DNA of 64,000 nt from the NCBI RefSeq assembly GCF_937616625.2, contig NC_065577.1, positions 558,001 to 622,000 on the forward strand, read 5' to 3'. The notes beneath the pieces are model-generated. The model ran no database searches, was not told the origin of the DNA, and saw nothing but the letters and a program-made list of their open reading frames with translations. Shown in pieces: positions 21,880 through 37,556 of the stretch; the stretch's first letter is position 1; every line of letters starts with the position of its first letter. The position numbers were made by a program, and so were the translations under genes. This DNA is from Mercurialis annua (Eukaryota > Streptophyta > Magnoliopsida > Malpighiales > Euphorbiaceae).

Positions 21880-24267
21880 TTAGAGGCATGTTGAAGTGCC
21901 ATAACAGATACTCTGCTTCGGTCCTTTGACATCGGTTTTCACCTCGGGTTCACCGTAACTTGATTCCTCTGGATGGAGTCGATCGTAGATCATAAGGGAT
22001 ATATCGCGAATCACAGAGCGATCCTGAGTCATCACCTCCCCAACGATCCCTCGAAAATACTGGAGATCCTCTGACTCAACAACACACCTAGCCTGTTTGG
22101 ATGTGTCCACCCCATCACTAATAACAAGTTGCATCCAAAAGGGATGGATACTGTCCACACTGATCGGGATACCTGATAATTAAACATCTCAAAAATCTTA
22201 ACTTTTAATAACAAAAGAAATGTTTTAGCATTAGTGAAAAAATAGTTTGGCATGTCACCTGAATCAATCACTCCTCTCAGCTCACAGGCACATGGAATCT
22301 GATGTGTCGACCTCAGCACACAGCCACATTGATCATGAACATCGGTACTCAAATCTATCATACGCTCCAATTCCTTATCAATTAAATCCAGACAATAATG
22401 TGAGACTTTGCACGACAGGTAGTTGAATGGAAAACCCTGACGTCGGGAGCCTACATTCCGCCTTGACTGCTCGAGTGTGAACCTGCCAATATACATAACA
22501 TATATATTAAAAATACCATAATTATCAAAAATCACCAATGGCAGTATCAAGTGTAACAGTAACATACCGAATCTCGCTGAGCTGTGACTGTATAACCATA
22601 TCCACCTTCGTCCACACTGTATCCAGTGAACCGGTACTAGAGTTAAGCCACTGCTTCAGCTGAGCATGTGCACTCTCCACTCTACATGTAGTGGTGTTTC
22701 CAAAATGCATCACATTATTCGTCCACGCGCAGCAGAACTTTTCTTTGTGTGCCAACCATGTCTTCTCAACATATTGTGCCACAGCCGGAAATGCTCTAGT
22801 TTGATTTCTCATGAGAATCACAGCCGCCTTATACTCTGTCTCGGTGGGAGCTTCAATAATGTTTTTCCACCTTCCGTTCTTGAATGCCTCTGCATAGCCT
22901 CTATCTAACCCACATAATCTGAAAACTTTGTCTTCCACATCCTTGTTGATGTGCCACGTGCAAAGTAGATGAGAAGTACGTGGGAATACCTCTCCCACTG
23001 GTCTAACTAGCCCTGACTCTCGATCAGTAACAATAGCTGTCGGGTGGACATCATCATCAATCAAGAGCCTCAGTCTCTCTAATACCCATCTATAACTCTC
23101 ATGAGTCTCATCTTTTATAATTGCATACGCAATAATAAAGTTCTTGTTGCACGGAGTCATCCCGATAATCTCAAAGAAAGGCATTTTGTATTTGTTAGTC
23201 TTGTAGGTGGAATCCATACCGATGATCCAGCGGTAGTCTCGGAGTAACCTCACTGAATTTGGATGCGCCAGAAAAATGTGAGTCAACGCACTAGTTTCCG
23301 AATCGGCAAGCGTCCAATGCACATAACGGCCCTCCACAGCCATATGATAAAACTGGCCTACCACGTCCCTGCCCTCAAAACCCGACCTCCTCAAATTATC
23401 TCTATAGTTGTAAATTTGTCTTCTGGTTGGATTGTTAGATGGATTTTTCTCCTGCAGGGACGCCCAAATAGCACACGGCTTAGCCTGTGCCGTGCTCATA
23501 TCTCGCACAATCTGTTTGGACGCGGGACTCAGTCCACTCATTTGACGATGTCCCTCGGGATAGACAATCAAGTCATGGTTATGCATACTCGTACTCCCAG
23601 ATTTTGCAACGACTTTCCATTCAACTCCCTTCAACTGCACCATAATCGCGAAAGGGCATTTACACGCCTTCGTCTTCGTATTCTTTCGTTTAAATAATTT
23701 TGAATTTATGAGCCCTCTATACCGCTCACCCCGAGAACATTTCAAAAGCTTTCGTGTTCCCCCATTTTTGTGTGAAGAAATAACCAGCTCGAACCCAATA
23801 TGAATGGCAACTCGTTTCGCCCACTGAATTGCCTCAACGTCGCTTTTAAATTTAATTCCGGGATTAAACTGTCCACTGTAATCGACACTATCATCACTAA
23901 AAACTTCAAATTGAACCTGTAAAGTAAACATAAAATATATTAATAATTAATTAATTTAAAAAATAAAATAAAAACAGTAGTGTGGGACGTCCACGAAGGA
24001 CGTCCCGTACGGTTAAGGACGTCCCCATGGAACGTCCTTATTAGGTGAAGACGTCCAAGCGGAACGTCCTTACCTTATAAAGACGTCCACGTAGGACGTC
24101 CTTAACCGGACGTTTCCTCGGGACGTCCGGAATATGAACAGTCCGGAAAAAAAAAAAAACTAAAAAAAAAACGATAAAAACTTAAAAAATACCTCAGGAG
24201 AAGCCGGGAAATTTGTTTCCGGTACTTGATATTCATATTCCGATGATTTTGAAGTCTTATCTGTCAT
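21880..24267 (-). CDS. MULE transposase (FAR1-type N-terminus, MULE domain, SWIM-like finger)
   Basis: Four exons: 24267-24193, 23916-22568, 22482-22259 and 22172-21880, with GT/AG borders and continuous phase, 646 residues and no internal stop. A FAR1/GCM-like zinc region lies near the start of exon 2 (LLKCSRGERYRG, CKCPFAIMV, MHNHDL). The MULE transposase core follows, with candidate DDE residues in IIGMDSTYKTN, AIVTDRES and CRVESAHAQLK. The CTWHINKDVEDK motif precedes a SWIM-like CGC..IPCACEL finger split across exon 3. It would catalyse cut-and-paste of MULEs. Exon 1 has no family support beyond phase and mirror symmetry with the passenger gene. The C-terminus ends abruptly (YGTSTCL) in sequence antisense to the PMD gene, so it may be truncated. 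Confidence 0.8.
23984..24143. repeat. GACGTCC palindromic array in transposase intron 1
   Basis: About ten copies of GGACGTCC or one-base variants at roughly 12-20 bp spacing, alternating with AAGG, CCTTA and TTAAGG. The core is self-complementary, so neighbouring units can pair. It lies between exon 1 and exon 2 of the transposase, mirroring the hairpin block on the other side of the element. Confidence 0.85.
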
Positions 24268-24269
24268 TG

Positions 24270-24391
24270 CGTTTTTTGAGATTCGAATAAGTTGAGAGAA
24301 TGTGTTTTTTTTTTCAGTTTTTAGTAAAAGGTCGAAATTGTAATAATTTGTGCGGTAGGTAGATAAATTACGGCGGTATTTAACAACACCC
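24270..24391 (-). repeat. MULE right terminal inverted repeat
   Basis: The reverse complement begins GGGTGTTGTTAAATACCGCC and continues through TACCTACCGC and TTCTCTCAACTTATTCGAAT. It leads into the transposase ATG at 24267. Confidence 0.7.
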
Positions 24392-25171
24392 TTTATATAA
24401 ACCATTTGACTGAGTACTTGAAAGTTGAAACTAAATTACAATTTACATTAATTTTTATCAATGCCCTAAAGTTTCGTCAATTTTAATTGTACACAGAATA
24501 AATATCAATGCTCATATCGCCACACATAAGATTCTTCCTGGCAGAGGCAACCAAAATGGTTTATTTTTACCATTTTAAATATCTATGGACTGGATTGAAC
24601 CAAATTGGAGTTAGATTAACTAAAAATTAAAAGACTTATCATCACATTTAGCAAATGTATAACTCCTTTCGTTCCATAAAAATGAAACAAAGTCACTTTT
24701 TTATTCCATAAAAAAAATACTCAAAATCATAAGATACTCTTAGTATCAAATCAACATTAACCATGCATTTTAATCAGTGCAATAAGTTAATTCTTGTGGA
24801 AGTGTTATTTTTCTATTTTTACGGTTCCTAACAAAAATACATTAAATAGCATTGATGAACAATTTCAGTATGAACAAAACATACAAATATCTTGATTATT
24901 TCCATTATTTCACTACCTCAAATTACATGTTTAAGTGTAAGTTGTAGATTTCTAAATACATACCAGAATTACACCAAAATACATACCAGAATTACACCAA
25001 ATGAAACCAATTAGTCAGAAGCTAAGCACTGAAATGCAAATCCCATAATCTGTTTCTGACTTCATAATTGTCCTGCAAGCTACAATTTTCATTTCAGCAC
25101 CAATTGCTTGTATTACACTCTTTCCAAAGAATGAGGAACAAGAAACAAGAATGAAAGATTGAATCTTTAAC
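24392..25171. other. Spacer and 3' flank of nitrite reductase
   Basis: No gene. A Stowaway-like end (CTCCTTTCGTTCCATAAAAA) occurs at 24662 without a clear partner. A 22-bp direct repeat containing ACATACCAGAATTACACCAA is present near 24958-25000. Confidence 0.4.
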
Positions 25172-27717
25172 CTAATCCTCCAACTCTTCCCTCTCAATTA
25201 GAACACCTCCAAATTTATCAACCAAAATGTCCACAACTACAGGCACCAAGTCCTTGCAAGGCACACCTTTCTTATAAATATCTCCCAAATGAGAGTCACT
25301 TCCAATTCTGCCTCCTAAGTACACATCAACTCCATCACAAGTCTTCCCATTTTCATCCCTAGTCATACATCCCATGAACCCGATATCGGCTACTTGCACC
25401 TGCCCGCATGTATTAGGACACCCCGTCCAGTGCATTCTCACGGGTTTAGTCACTGAAACTAGCCGTTGCACCTCCTCGGTCACCTTCAGTGCTCTAGCTT
25501 TTGTCTCGATTATAGCCTGCCCGCAGAATTGTTTCCCGGTGCACGACACTAACCCTTTCATGAGAATCGGTGGCTCTGGGGAGAACCTGTTTTTTAACAG
25601 AGGCTCTTGAAGTAACGCTTCGATCTTTGAGTTCTCGATGTTGGGAATAATTACGTTTTCTTCCACTGTGAGCCTGAGCTCTCCAGAGCCATATGTGTCG
25701 GCTAAACGAGCTAGTTCATCCATTTCATCTGCTTGGAGACGTCCGACAGGAATGTCGATGCCTATATAGCTGAACCCTTCTTGGCTTTGTGGATGGACAC
25801 CAAAGTAGTCTCTTCTTTCCCATTGTTTATTCACCAAATCTTCAGAAGATTCTCTTTCTAGTTTTTGCTGTGGCATTCTTTTCTCTACCTCTGACCTGAA
25901 TCCTTCAATGCCCTGCATTTGTACATAATAAGCTTTAAAAACTCTACTAAGGAAGTAAAATCATCAAAGGAAAAATAAAATAGCATATAATTGTTTACTC
26001 ACAAGTTCATCAATCAACCACATCATCCGACACTTCTGCCTGTTTCCCCTGAAACCAAGATCTCGGAACGCCTCTAGTACGGCTTTGCACAATGGGACAA
26101 CATCTTCTGCCGAGACCCAGGCATCAAGAGGGATAGCCTCAGCACATCGCTTGGCACTAAAGAACCCACCAACAAGCAAATTGAATCCAAAACGTCCATC
26201 CTTAGTGGCAGGCATGTAAGCAAGATCATTGATATGAGGATGCTCGTAAAGATCGTGAGAGCCTACTACACATACATTCCATTTCCTTGGCCTGCATTTA
26301 CAGAAACACAGTTAATGAGCATTGAAGAACACCATTCTTTATAATGTAAATGATATAAATGTGTTTTACAGAGTGAAGAACAAAGAAGGAACTTACAGAT
26401 TAGACACAGCAGGATTGCCTAGCGAGTTTCCGGTGAGAAATTGGGATAATAAGTTGGTGTAAGGTCGTGTGTCGACAATCTCCTCTGGATCGATACCTGC
26501 AAGAGGATTTCCAACTGGATTTCTCACATTGTCCATGCCACTCTGCAAGCTTGTCAAACCAACTTCAGCAAGACCCTTAAGTATATCCGGCACATCAGAC
26601 AGCACCACACCACGGATTTGCCAGTTTTGCCTGGTGGTAATATCTGCACACCCTTCCTCTCCGTATTTCTTGATCACACTCGCCAAATATCGAGTCTGCT
26701 CACTGGTTGTTACTCCATTTGGTAACTTTAGTCTCATCATAAATCGACCATCTAATCAAGAAATATAAAAAAGACTATTTAGTAACACAGCCCATGTAAG
26801 TCCCTGATATCGTTGCAACGAAACGTAGTAATGGCATCCACGGAACTCATACAGCTTGACTATTCGATTAGGACCGCACATTAGGTGCCTTAAAAGTGGT
26901 CATTCTATTAAGAAACAGAGAATTTTTCGCCTAGACCGGATCTTGATGAACCCTTCCCACAAGAACTCCACTACCACGCTCACTCATGTGAGAGCGATCC
27001 ACCATAAACCCGATCTAGGCAAGAATTTCTCCTTGAAATGGACATTACTTGAAGATCAGATCAAGCATTATATCTACCTACTTGTTGCAAAATTTGTCAA
27101 GTCATACATTTTGGCTAACAGAACATGATAAATGACAAAAAAAATTCATGAATTACAAATCAGGAACCTTATCCTAATTTCCAATTGTGACATTCTTAAA
27201 TCATAAACATATATAGCATTATAAATTACTAATCTATTATCTTAGCTCTAAATGGAAAATTTAATATCATATCCTAACCAAAACATTAACTAAAAGATGA
27301 CATAAATCCAAAAAATAAAAACTTACACTGATGCTTTCTTCTATGAAAGAGACCAAGCCACTTGAGTCTAACATCAACATCATCCTTAGAAGCTTTACTC
27401 TTATCAATCTCCTCCATAGACAATTTAGCAAGATCTTCAATACCATTCTCCATAAAAAGCTTCATAGGCTCACTCTCAATCTTAATCTTTTCTTGAGGAT
27501 TAATACCTTGTCTAAACTTCTCCTTCAAAATATAATATCCATCTCTTTCCTCAACTCTAGGCTCCAATCTCTCAGCACCAACCTCAACTTCCACAGGCTG
27601 CACCACAGCAGCAGAACCAGCTGGAGCAGCAGAGTAGGTTCTCAAAGAAGTTCTTGAGGGTCTAGAGTGAGATGACAATGGTGGTGAAAGAAGTCTAACA
27701 GAAGAAAATGAAGACAT
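25172..27717 (-). CDS. NIR1: Ferredoxin-nitrite reductase, chloroplastic
   Basis: Four exons: 27717-27327, 26751-26397, 26291-26003 and 25912-25172, giving 591 residues, the usual length. It reduces nitrite to ammonium in plastids with six electrons from ferredoxin, using siroheme and a 4Fe-4S cluster. Residues 1-about 30 are a Ser/Arg-rich transit peptide. HRRKHQ is split by intron 1. TTRQNWQIRG is the siroheme/nitrite-site region. The cluster cysteines are in CTGKQFCG (about 468/474) and CPNTCG (about 509/513). All junctions keep frame and the coding sequence looks intact. Intron 1 (27326-26752, about 575 bp) holds no other gene. Start chosen as the first Met before the transit peptide. In plants NiR is induced by nitrate; no nitrate-response element was established here. 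Confidence 0.95.
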
Positions 27718-28984
27718 GGTGATGAGAAACAGTTTTGTAAAAGAGAATTGAGCAGAGAATAGATTAAGAAGAAGAAGAAGTGAAGGGCATTTTGTAGAGA
27801 TCAGAAAATGTTTGGAAGAGACTCTTGAGAGGCTTAAAGGGTCAAATCTTTTTGTTTGCTTCTTTCAAGAATTGAGTGGCAACTATGAGAAGATGACAGT
27901 TTAGAATTGTGTTTCTTTTTTCTTTGTCTATTTTTGTTTATTGTTTTACTTTTGTGGGGATATTTTATTTTATTTCATTTTGTGACATTCATCAATTCAT
28001 GCATATGCATGACATTAATTGGCCATATTTTGCGGTGGATGAAATTAATTCTAAAATTGTTGTTTTTGTTGAAAGAAACTGAATTTAATGTTTTTGCATG
28101 GCTTAATTGTTTTATCCTAATCTTGAAAAAAAATCTTGAAAAAAAAAATGAAAAAGGTCTCATATTTTTTAATTTATCTAATTTATCTTGAAAAGTACAT
28201 ATAATATTCGTTTTTTTATCTAATAAGCCCTTTTATAAAAGGAATTTCTAAGTGTGAGTTGAGTGATAAACAATTTTTATATCAAAATTATATTTATTTG
28301 GTCCATGATCATGTTTTTGTTGTTTAATAGATCTTTATATTCACAAAATTTTATTTATATAATCCCTCTAATATTTGCTGAAATGACACATTTTGCTAAC
28401 ATATCAAATTAGTTTGACATTTAAATTGCCTCACGCCAATTCAAGATAACTATAATATCACTCCTTTTCCGTTCGGAGAAATATATAAAAGAACATTAAT
28501 TTAAAAATACTAAATAAATAAACTTTTAGAAATATAGGGTCCTAAAGATAAGTTTGACCTAAAAGTATCATTACTTGCCATTAACAATGGGCAGATTATT
28601 AAAGTCCTATCTTATGTTTTGATTAAATGAGCCTTGAAGGTTTTAGGTGGGTGCAAAAGGCCAAGTAATGTAAATGATATAGTAAAGTTGGAGTTATAAA
28701 ATATTGAAAGGTTTTTGTAATCCTAAATGATAACCTTATAAATTAGCCAAAAGCCAAAATCTGAGCCGCCTCCAAAACAAAACTTTTGGACAACACACAC
28801 CATTTTGGCTTTCACAATTTGCAATACTTTCAAATGGTTTGCCCATTGTTTTGTTTAGCTACATGTCTTTCTTAATCCTTAAGTACATTCAAAAGGTACT
28901 TTGAGTGTGTACCTTATCTTCGAACCAAATTGAATTAAAATTTTATAAATTAAATTAAATAAATTGATTCGGTTAAATAATATC
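27718..28984. other. Upstream region of nitrite reductase
   Basis: Purine-rich leader (AAGAAGAAGAAG on the plus strand near 27770) directly upstream of the start, then AT-rich spacer. No gene recognised. Confidence 0.5.
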
Positions 28985-29680
28985 TTTTCCTGTTGGTAGT
29001 TCAATGATCGAAAATGAATTAAAACACTCATTTAATACATTAAAATTAGTTGAAATATTGATACGACAAAAATAAATGTTCAAACACTAAAAATAGAAAT
29101 TTTAAAAAAACATTGATATATTTATTTTATAGTATCAAATCATACTAAACTGAATTTATCAATTCGATTCGATTTTTGCATAAGTACTAGTAACTAAATA
29201 ATAATAATGGTCTATCTCAAAAATTAAAAAGAGTCTAGGAATATACCTAAATGATAACTAAGCATATCCTAAAATTTAGACATTCAATGATACACAAATA
29301 TTTGTGACTGCACCAGAAGGAGCCATCCCCACAACATCCTAACATCAGATAACCCATTTCTCTCTAATTTTTTATTTTACTTTCTTCAAAATTAATTTTT
29401 AAAAAATTAGAAGAAGCTGTTCTAACAACATAAATCTTAGCAAAAATCAAGATTAACAGCTTTTCAAAATCCATAAATACACAAAAAGATCAAGAAAATG
29501 GGGTCACATAAAGATTCACCACATTTCCGACTCAATTTCCTGCCTATAAATCATAATATCTCATTGTGTATAACATGGTTTACACAAGTATTTCTCGTTT
29601 ACAAGGACAACATTCTGTGAAATATAGGGATGCGTAGAAAACACCTCGATCTATCTGCAAATATTACAGTAGATAGAGTT
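28985..29680. repeat. Duplicated block, copy A (3' of the UGT gene)
   Basis: Aligns in the same orientation with 31900-32500. Shared stretches include GAGCCATCCCCACAACATCC, ATCAAGAAAATGGGGTC, CTCAATTTCCTGCCTATAAA and CTATCTGCAAATATTACAG. Copy A has an extra stretch of roughly 100 bp near 29206-29310. It ends about 90 bp beyond the UGT stop codon. Confidence 0.8.
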
Positions 29681-29771
29681 TTGAAATATTTAATGGAAGC
29701 GAAATAAAGATTAAACCAAAAATCAAAATAGAACTATTCTATCATATATTTAGAAGTGCAACACTCTAAAT

Positions 29772-31241
29772 TTAGTCAATTTTGCTAACAGTTTTTGCAT
29801 GCTTGTACATTCTGATATCATCAATTAACAATTTGAACTCATTATACGATGACCCTCCTTCTTGCACTGCCTTTTTCGCACATTCCGATAATTTTCTAGC
29901 TCGTTCTCTCATCTCCATCGCTTCATCTCCGTAGCCCATTACCTTTCGAACACCTCGCTCAATATTCTTTCTATTGACCACGGGTGAGTCTTGCGTTGCC
30001 CATACCTTCCAATTCTCATTACCCACAGCTGCTCCGAATTTAACTACTTGTGTAACCAGCTTCTCATTGTAAAACTGTTCTGCGAAAATCGGCCATGTGA
30101 CCATAGACACACCCGCGCATAGCCCTTCAAGAATCGAATTCCAACCACAATGAGTCAGAAATCCTCCGACCGCGGGATGTTCAAGTATCAACACCTGCGG
30201 GGCCCATCCTTTTACGACGAATCCTTTACCGGAATCATTTATAGCTTCCTCATATCCTTCAGGAAGCCACCATTCTTCCGAGTTTAGTACTTTTCCCACC
30301 ACCCAGACGAAAAAATGACCCGAATCTTCCAATGCAGCCGCGATTTCTGATATTTGGTCCTTGTTGAACCGATTTAGGCTTCCAAAACATACGTAAATCA
30401 CGGATTTTGGTTTCTTGGAATCGAGCCAATCAAGGCAGCTCTGTTCTTTATCCCCTCTTTCGAAATTATGATCATTAGCAAAAAGATTTACAGGGCCTAA
30501 CTGCCAAGCTTTAATTCCCGTAACTTTTGTAAAATGATTAGCATAAGCCGGCTCTAACTCGTAAAAACTATTCATCAAAACTCCGTAACTTCTTCTCTCA
30601 GCATCTTTTAGTTTATCAAACAAATCAGAAAAATCATTTCTGCCTTTAACTATATCAGGCAATTGTGATCTCGTGAGGGTTACAGGGTCCGGCAAGCCCG
30701 GAACAAGAAAACTTTCTGTCTCGGAGGTAACAGAATCCTGAGGCCTATTACACTCAATACTATTCGCGACGCAGAGATTAAAAAACCCGCTGCCGCTAAA
30801 TGCAAGCCTTGGAATTCCAAGCTCAAGAGCAACATCAACAGTCCAAGGAAAAAGATAATCCGAGACAATGCAGTCGGGGGAGTTCTTCCAAAAGATAGTT
30901 ATAATTTCCGGTACGAGCAGCTGAATTCCATGATGGAATTTTATTGACATCTCCGTCGTTGTTGCGGACAATAAATTCTCACAATCTTCGGGCAGGCCAG
31001 CTTCTGCACAAGGGAAATGCAGAATTTCAAGTGCAATGTTTCTGCCGGATAGAACGTCGTGATTTACGGAATTCTGGAAGCGAATGGCGTTCAATTTGGT
31101 GGTGATAATGGTGACTTTGAAGCCATTTGAAGCAAATAATCGAGCTATGTCGACCATTGGCATCATGTGGCCTGGGGCCAGGTAGGGCAGGAACATAACA
31201 TGAATGTCTTCTTGGACTTCTGAACCCATGTTAGAGAGCAT
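29772..31241 (-). CDS. UDP-glycosyltransferase, UGT73-like
   Basis: Single exon, 489 residues, typical for plant family 1 GTs. The acceptor-side catalytic His is at about 25 (LPYLAPGHMMPM) with a partner Asp near 128 (CIVSDYLFPW). The 44-residue PSPG box runs from about W346 to Q389 (WAPQVLILEHPAVGG through FAEQ); the final Gln usually goes with UDP-glucose use. The sequence looks like clade D (UGT73) enzymes that glycosylate flavonoids, triterpenoids or ABA; the acceptor cannot be told. Acts in the cytosol. Translation could start at Met1 or at Met5 (MGSEVQ), which fits relatives better. Flanked on both sides by a duplicated block and upstream by a MITE. Confidence 0.93.
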   Translation of the reverse strand: MLSNMGSEVQEDIHVMFLPYLAPGHMMPMVDIARLFASNGFKVTIITTKLNAIRFQNSVNHDVLSGRNIALEILHFPCAEAGLPEDCENLLSATTTEMSIKFHHGIQLLVPEIITIFWKNSPDCIVSDYLFPWTVDVALELGIPRLAFSGSGFFNLCVANSIECNRPQDSVTSETESFLVPGLPDPVTLTRSQLPDIVKGRNDFSDLFDKLKDAERRSYGVLMNSFYELEPAYANHFTKVTGIKAWQLGPVNLFANDHNFERGDKEQSCLDWLDSKKPKSVIYVCFGSLNRFNKDQISEIAAALEDSGHFFVWVVGKVLNSEEWWLPEGYEEAINDSGKGFVVKGWAPQVLILEHPAVGGFLTHCGWNSILEGLCAGVSMVTWPIFAEQFYNEKLVTQVVKFGAAVGNENWKVWATQDSPVVNRKNIERGVRKVMGYGDEAMEMRERARKLSECAKKAVQEGGSSYNEFKLLIDDIRMYKHAKTVSKID

Positions 31242-31303
31242 TTGGAAGCAGAGTGATTTTGTTTATAGGATGCAAATTATTTTTATGAACATATGGTAAG
31301 CCA

Positions 31304-31312
31304 TTTTTATAG
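31304..31312 (-). promoter_or_regulatory. Probable TATA box of the UGT gene
   Basis: CTATAAAAATGG on the minus strand, about 65 bp upstream of the first Met. Spacing suggests a leader of roughly 35 nt. Confidence 0.55.
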
Positions 31313-31488
31313 GGAGGCTGAATTGTGTGGTTGATGGTATTATTATCTAATTTTATTCACCCAGATCATATGATGCAATTTTAAAATTAAAAAAATTAAC
31401 ATGAAATACTTGTTTTATCTTAGTTGTAATTAATTCCCAAATTTCCAGGGTCACTCCAAGATTGTCTTTCTCCAATGCAATTTATACA

Positions 31489-31846
31489 CCTTTTCTTTGG
31501 CTTAATACATAGTTTGACCCTTGAACTTGTACCCTTTTACCCATCTAACCCTCAAACTTAACGTCTCACCTATCGAACCCCTGAACTTGTTAAATAACCC
31601 GATTTGACCCCCGAACTTAATAAATACGTAAACATTGAACCCCTCCGTACACAATTTTTTCTAGAATGTTTCAAGTGACAGGTGGACACGAAGGGTTCAA
31701 TATTTACATATTTATCAAGTTCAGAGGTCAAATCGGATTATTTAACAAGTTCAGAGGTTCGATAGGTGAGACGTTAAGTTTAGAGGTTAGATGGGTAAAA
31801 GGGTACAAGTTCAGGGGTTAAACTATGTATTAAGCCCCTTTTCTTT
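31489..31846. mobile_element. Foldback MITE with 10-bp target duplication
   Basis: The element proper is 31499-31836, with termini GGCTTAATACATAG and CTATGTATTAAGCC and arms of about 130 bp (ACTTGTACCCTTTTACCCAT against ATGGGTAAAAGGGTACAAGT). CCTTTTCTTT lies immediately outside both ends. Size and duplication length fit a Mutator-type MITE. It lies about 180 bp upstream of the UGT TATA box. Confidence 0.85.
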
Positions 31847-31899
31847 TCTTTATCATAGAATAGATTGACTAAAATAGCAAATTACATACGCAAATTTAA

Positions 31900-32500
31900 A
31901 ACTATTTTTTCAACCTTATTAGTAGTTTGGTGATCAAAATATAAATTATAACACTCATTTAATATTTTTAAAAAGTTGAAACACTGATGTGACGAAAATA
32001 AAAGTTTAGACAACGTTGATATATTTTATCTTTCCTTTTATAATATCAAATTGAACTGAACTGAATTTATCAGTTTAATTTGATTTTTGCATAGGTATTA
32101 GTAACTAAATAAGAGCCATCCCCACAACATCCGAACATCTACAGATAACATCATAACCCATTTCCAATATTCATTGCTCTCTATCTTTTTAGTTTACTTT
32201 CTTCAACATTTGAAAAATATATATATTAGAAGAAGCTGATCTAACAAGATAAATCTCAGCAAAAATCGAGATTAAAAGCTTTTCAATTTCCATAAAATCA
32301 CTAAATCATACACATAAGATCAAGAAAATGGGGTCCCATAAAGATTCACATTCAGATTAAGCCACACATCTCCAACTCAATTTCCTGCCTATAAATCATA
32401 ATACTCCATTGTGTATAACATGGCTTACAAGGACGATATTCCGCGAAATAGGAATGCGTAGAAAAAACCTCAACCTATCTGCAAATATTACAGCAGATGA
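31900..32500. repeat. Duplicated block, copy B (3' of the fucosyltransferase gene)
   Basis: Second copy of 28985-29680. It ends about 40 bp beyond the fucosyltransferase stop codon, so it covers that gene's 3' UTR and 3' flank. The most conserved segment is 32097-32500. Confidence 0.8.
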
Positions 32501-32537
32501 TGCCTGATAATGGCGATTCCAGAATGTATTTATGGCT

Positions 32538-37556
<5,019 letters not shown>

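Larger units (their letters stand above)
20806..21929 (+). pseudogene. Plant-mobile-domain (PMD/MAIN-like) gene fragment in the MULE
   Basis: Three exons with matching phases: 20806-20844 (13 codons), 21422-21659 and 21745-21929. Exon 2 encodes RQPGRGKGPLIPIDIEGSGA and a charged linker; exon 3 encodes GGPRDGTVIPSFLGHVASKI followed by WDGEFRGMLKCHNRYS. This is the characteristic start of the plant mobile domain found in MAIN/MAIL proteins and in transposons. An in-frame TAG at 21563-21565 breaks exon 2, and the frame ends at 21927-21929 where several hundred residues would be expected. It is therefore a truncated passenger copy. Exon 1 is inferred from phase and from its mirror-image match to the transposase exon 1; it has no family support of its own. 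Confidence 0.6.
20665..24391. mobile_element. Mutator-like element (MULE) with transposase and PMD passenger gene
   Basis: A 3.7-kb element. The terminal inverted repeats (about 130 bp, imperfect) share TAAATACCGCC near the tips and CTCTCAACT.TATTC.AATC..AAAAAAC further in. TTTATA abuts both ends, but a full 9-bp target duplication was not found. Inside, a transposase gene (minus) and a PMD-like gene (plus) converge. Each begins with a short exon at the inner edge of a TIR, followed by an intron holding a GC-rich palindromic block. The convergent ends overlap antisense at 21880-21929, which suggests an internal deletion removed most of the PMD gene and perhaps the transposase tail. Confidence 0.8.

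Noticed and set aside
23984..24143. CRISPR-like spaced repeats
   Set aside because: Units are short palindromes with variable spacing inside an intron of a plant MULE; no repeat-spacer regularity and no cas genes.
20656..24400. 9-bp target duplication for the MULE at 20665-24391
   Set aside because: Both flanks share only TTTATA next to the ends; CAATTTATA and TTTATATAA do not match in register.
26856..27128. 90-aa plus-strand ORF
   Set aside because: Lies wholly in intron 1 of nitrite reductase, antisense, without recognisable domain.
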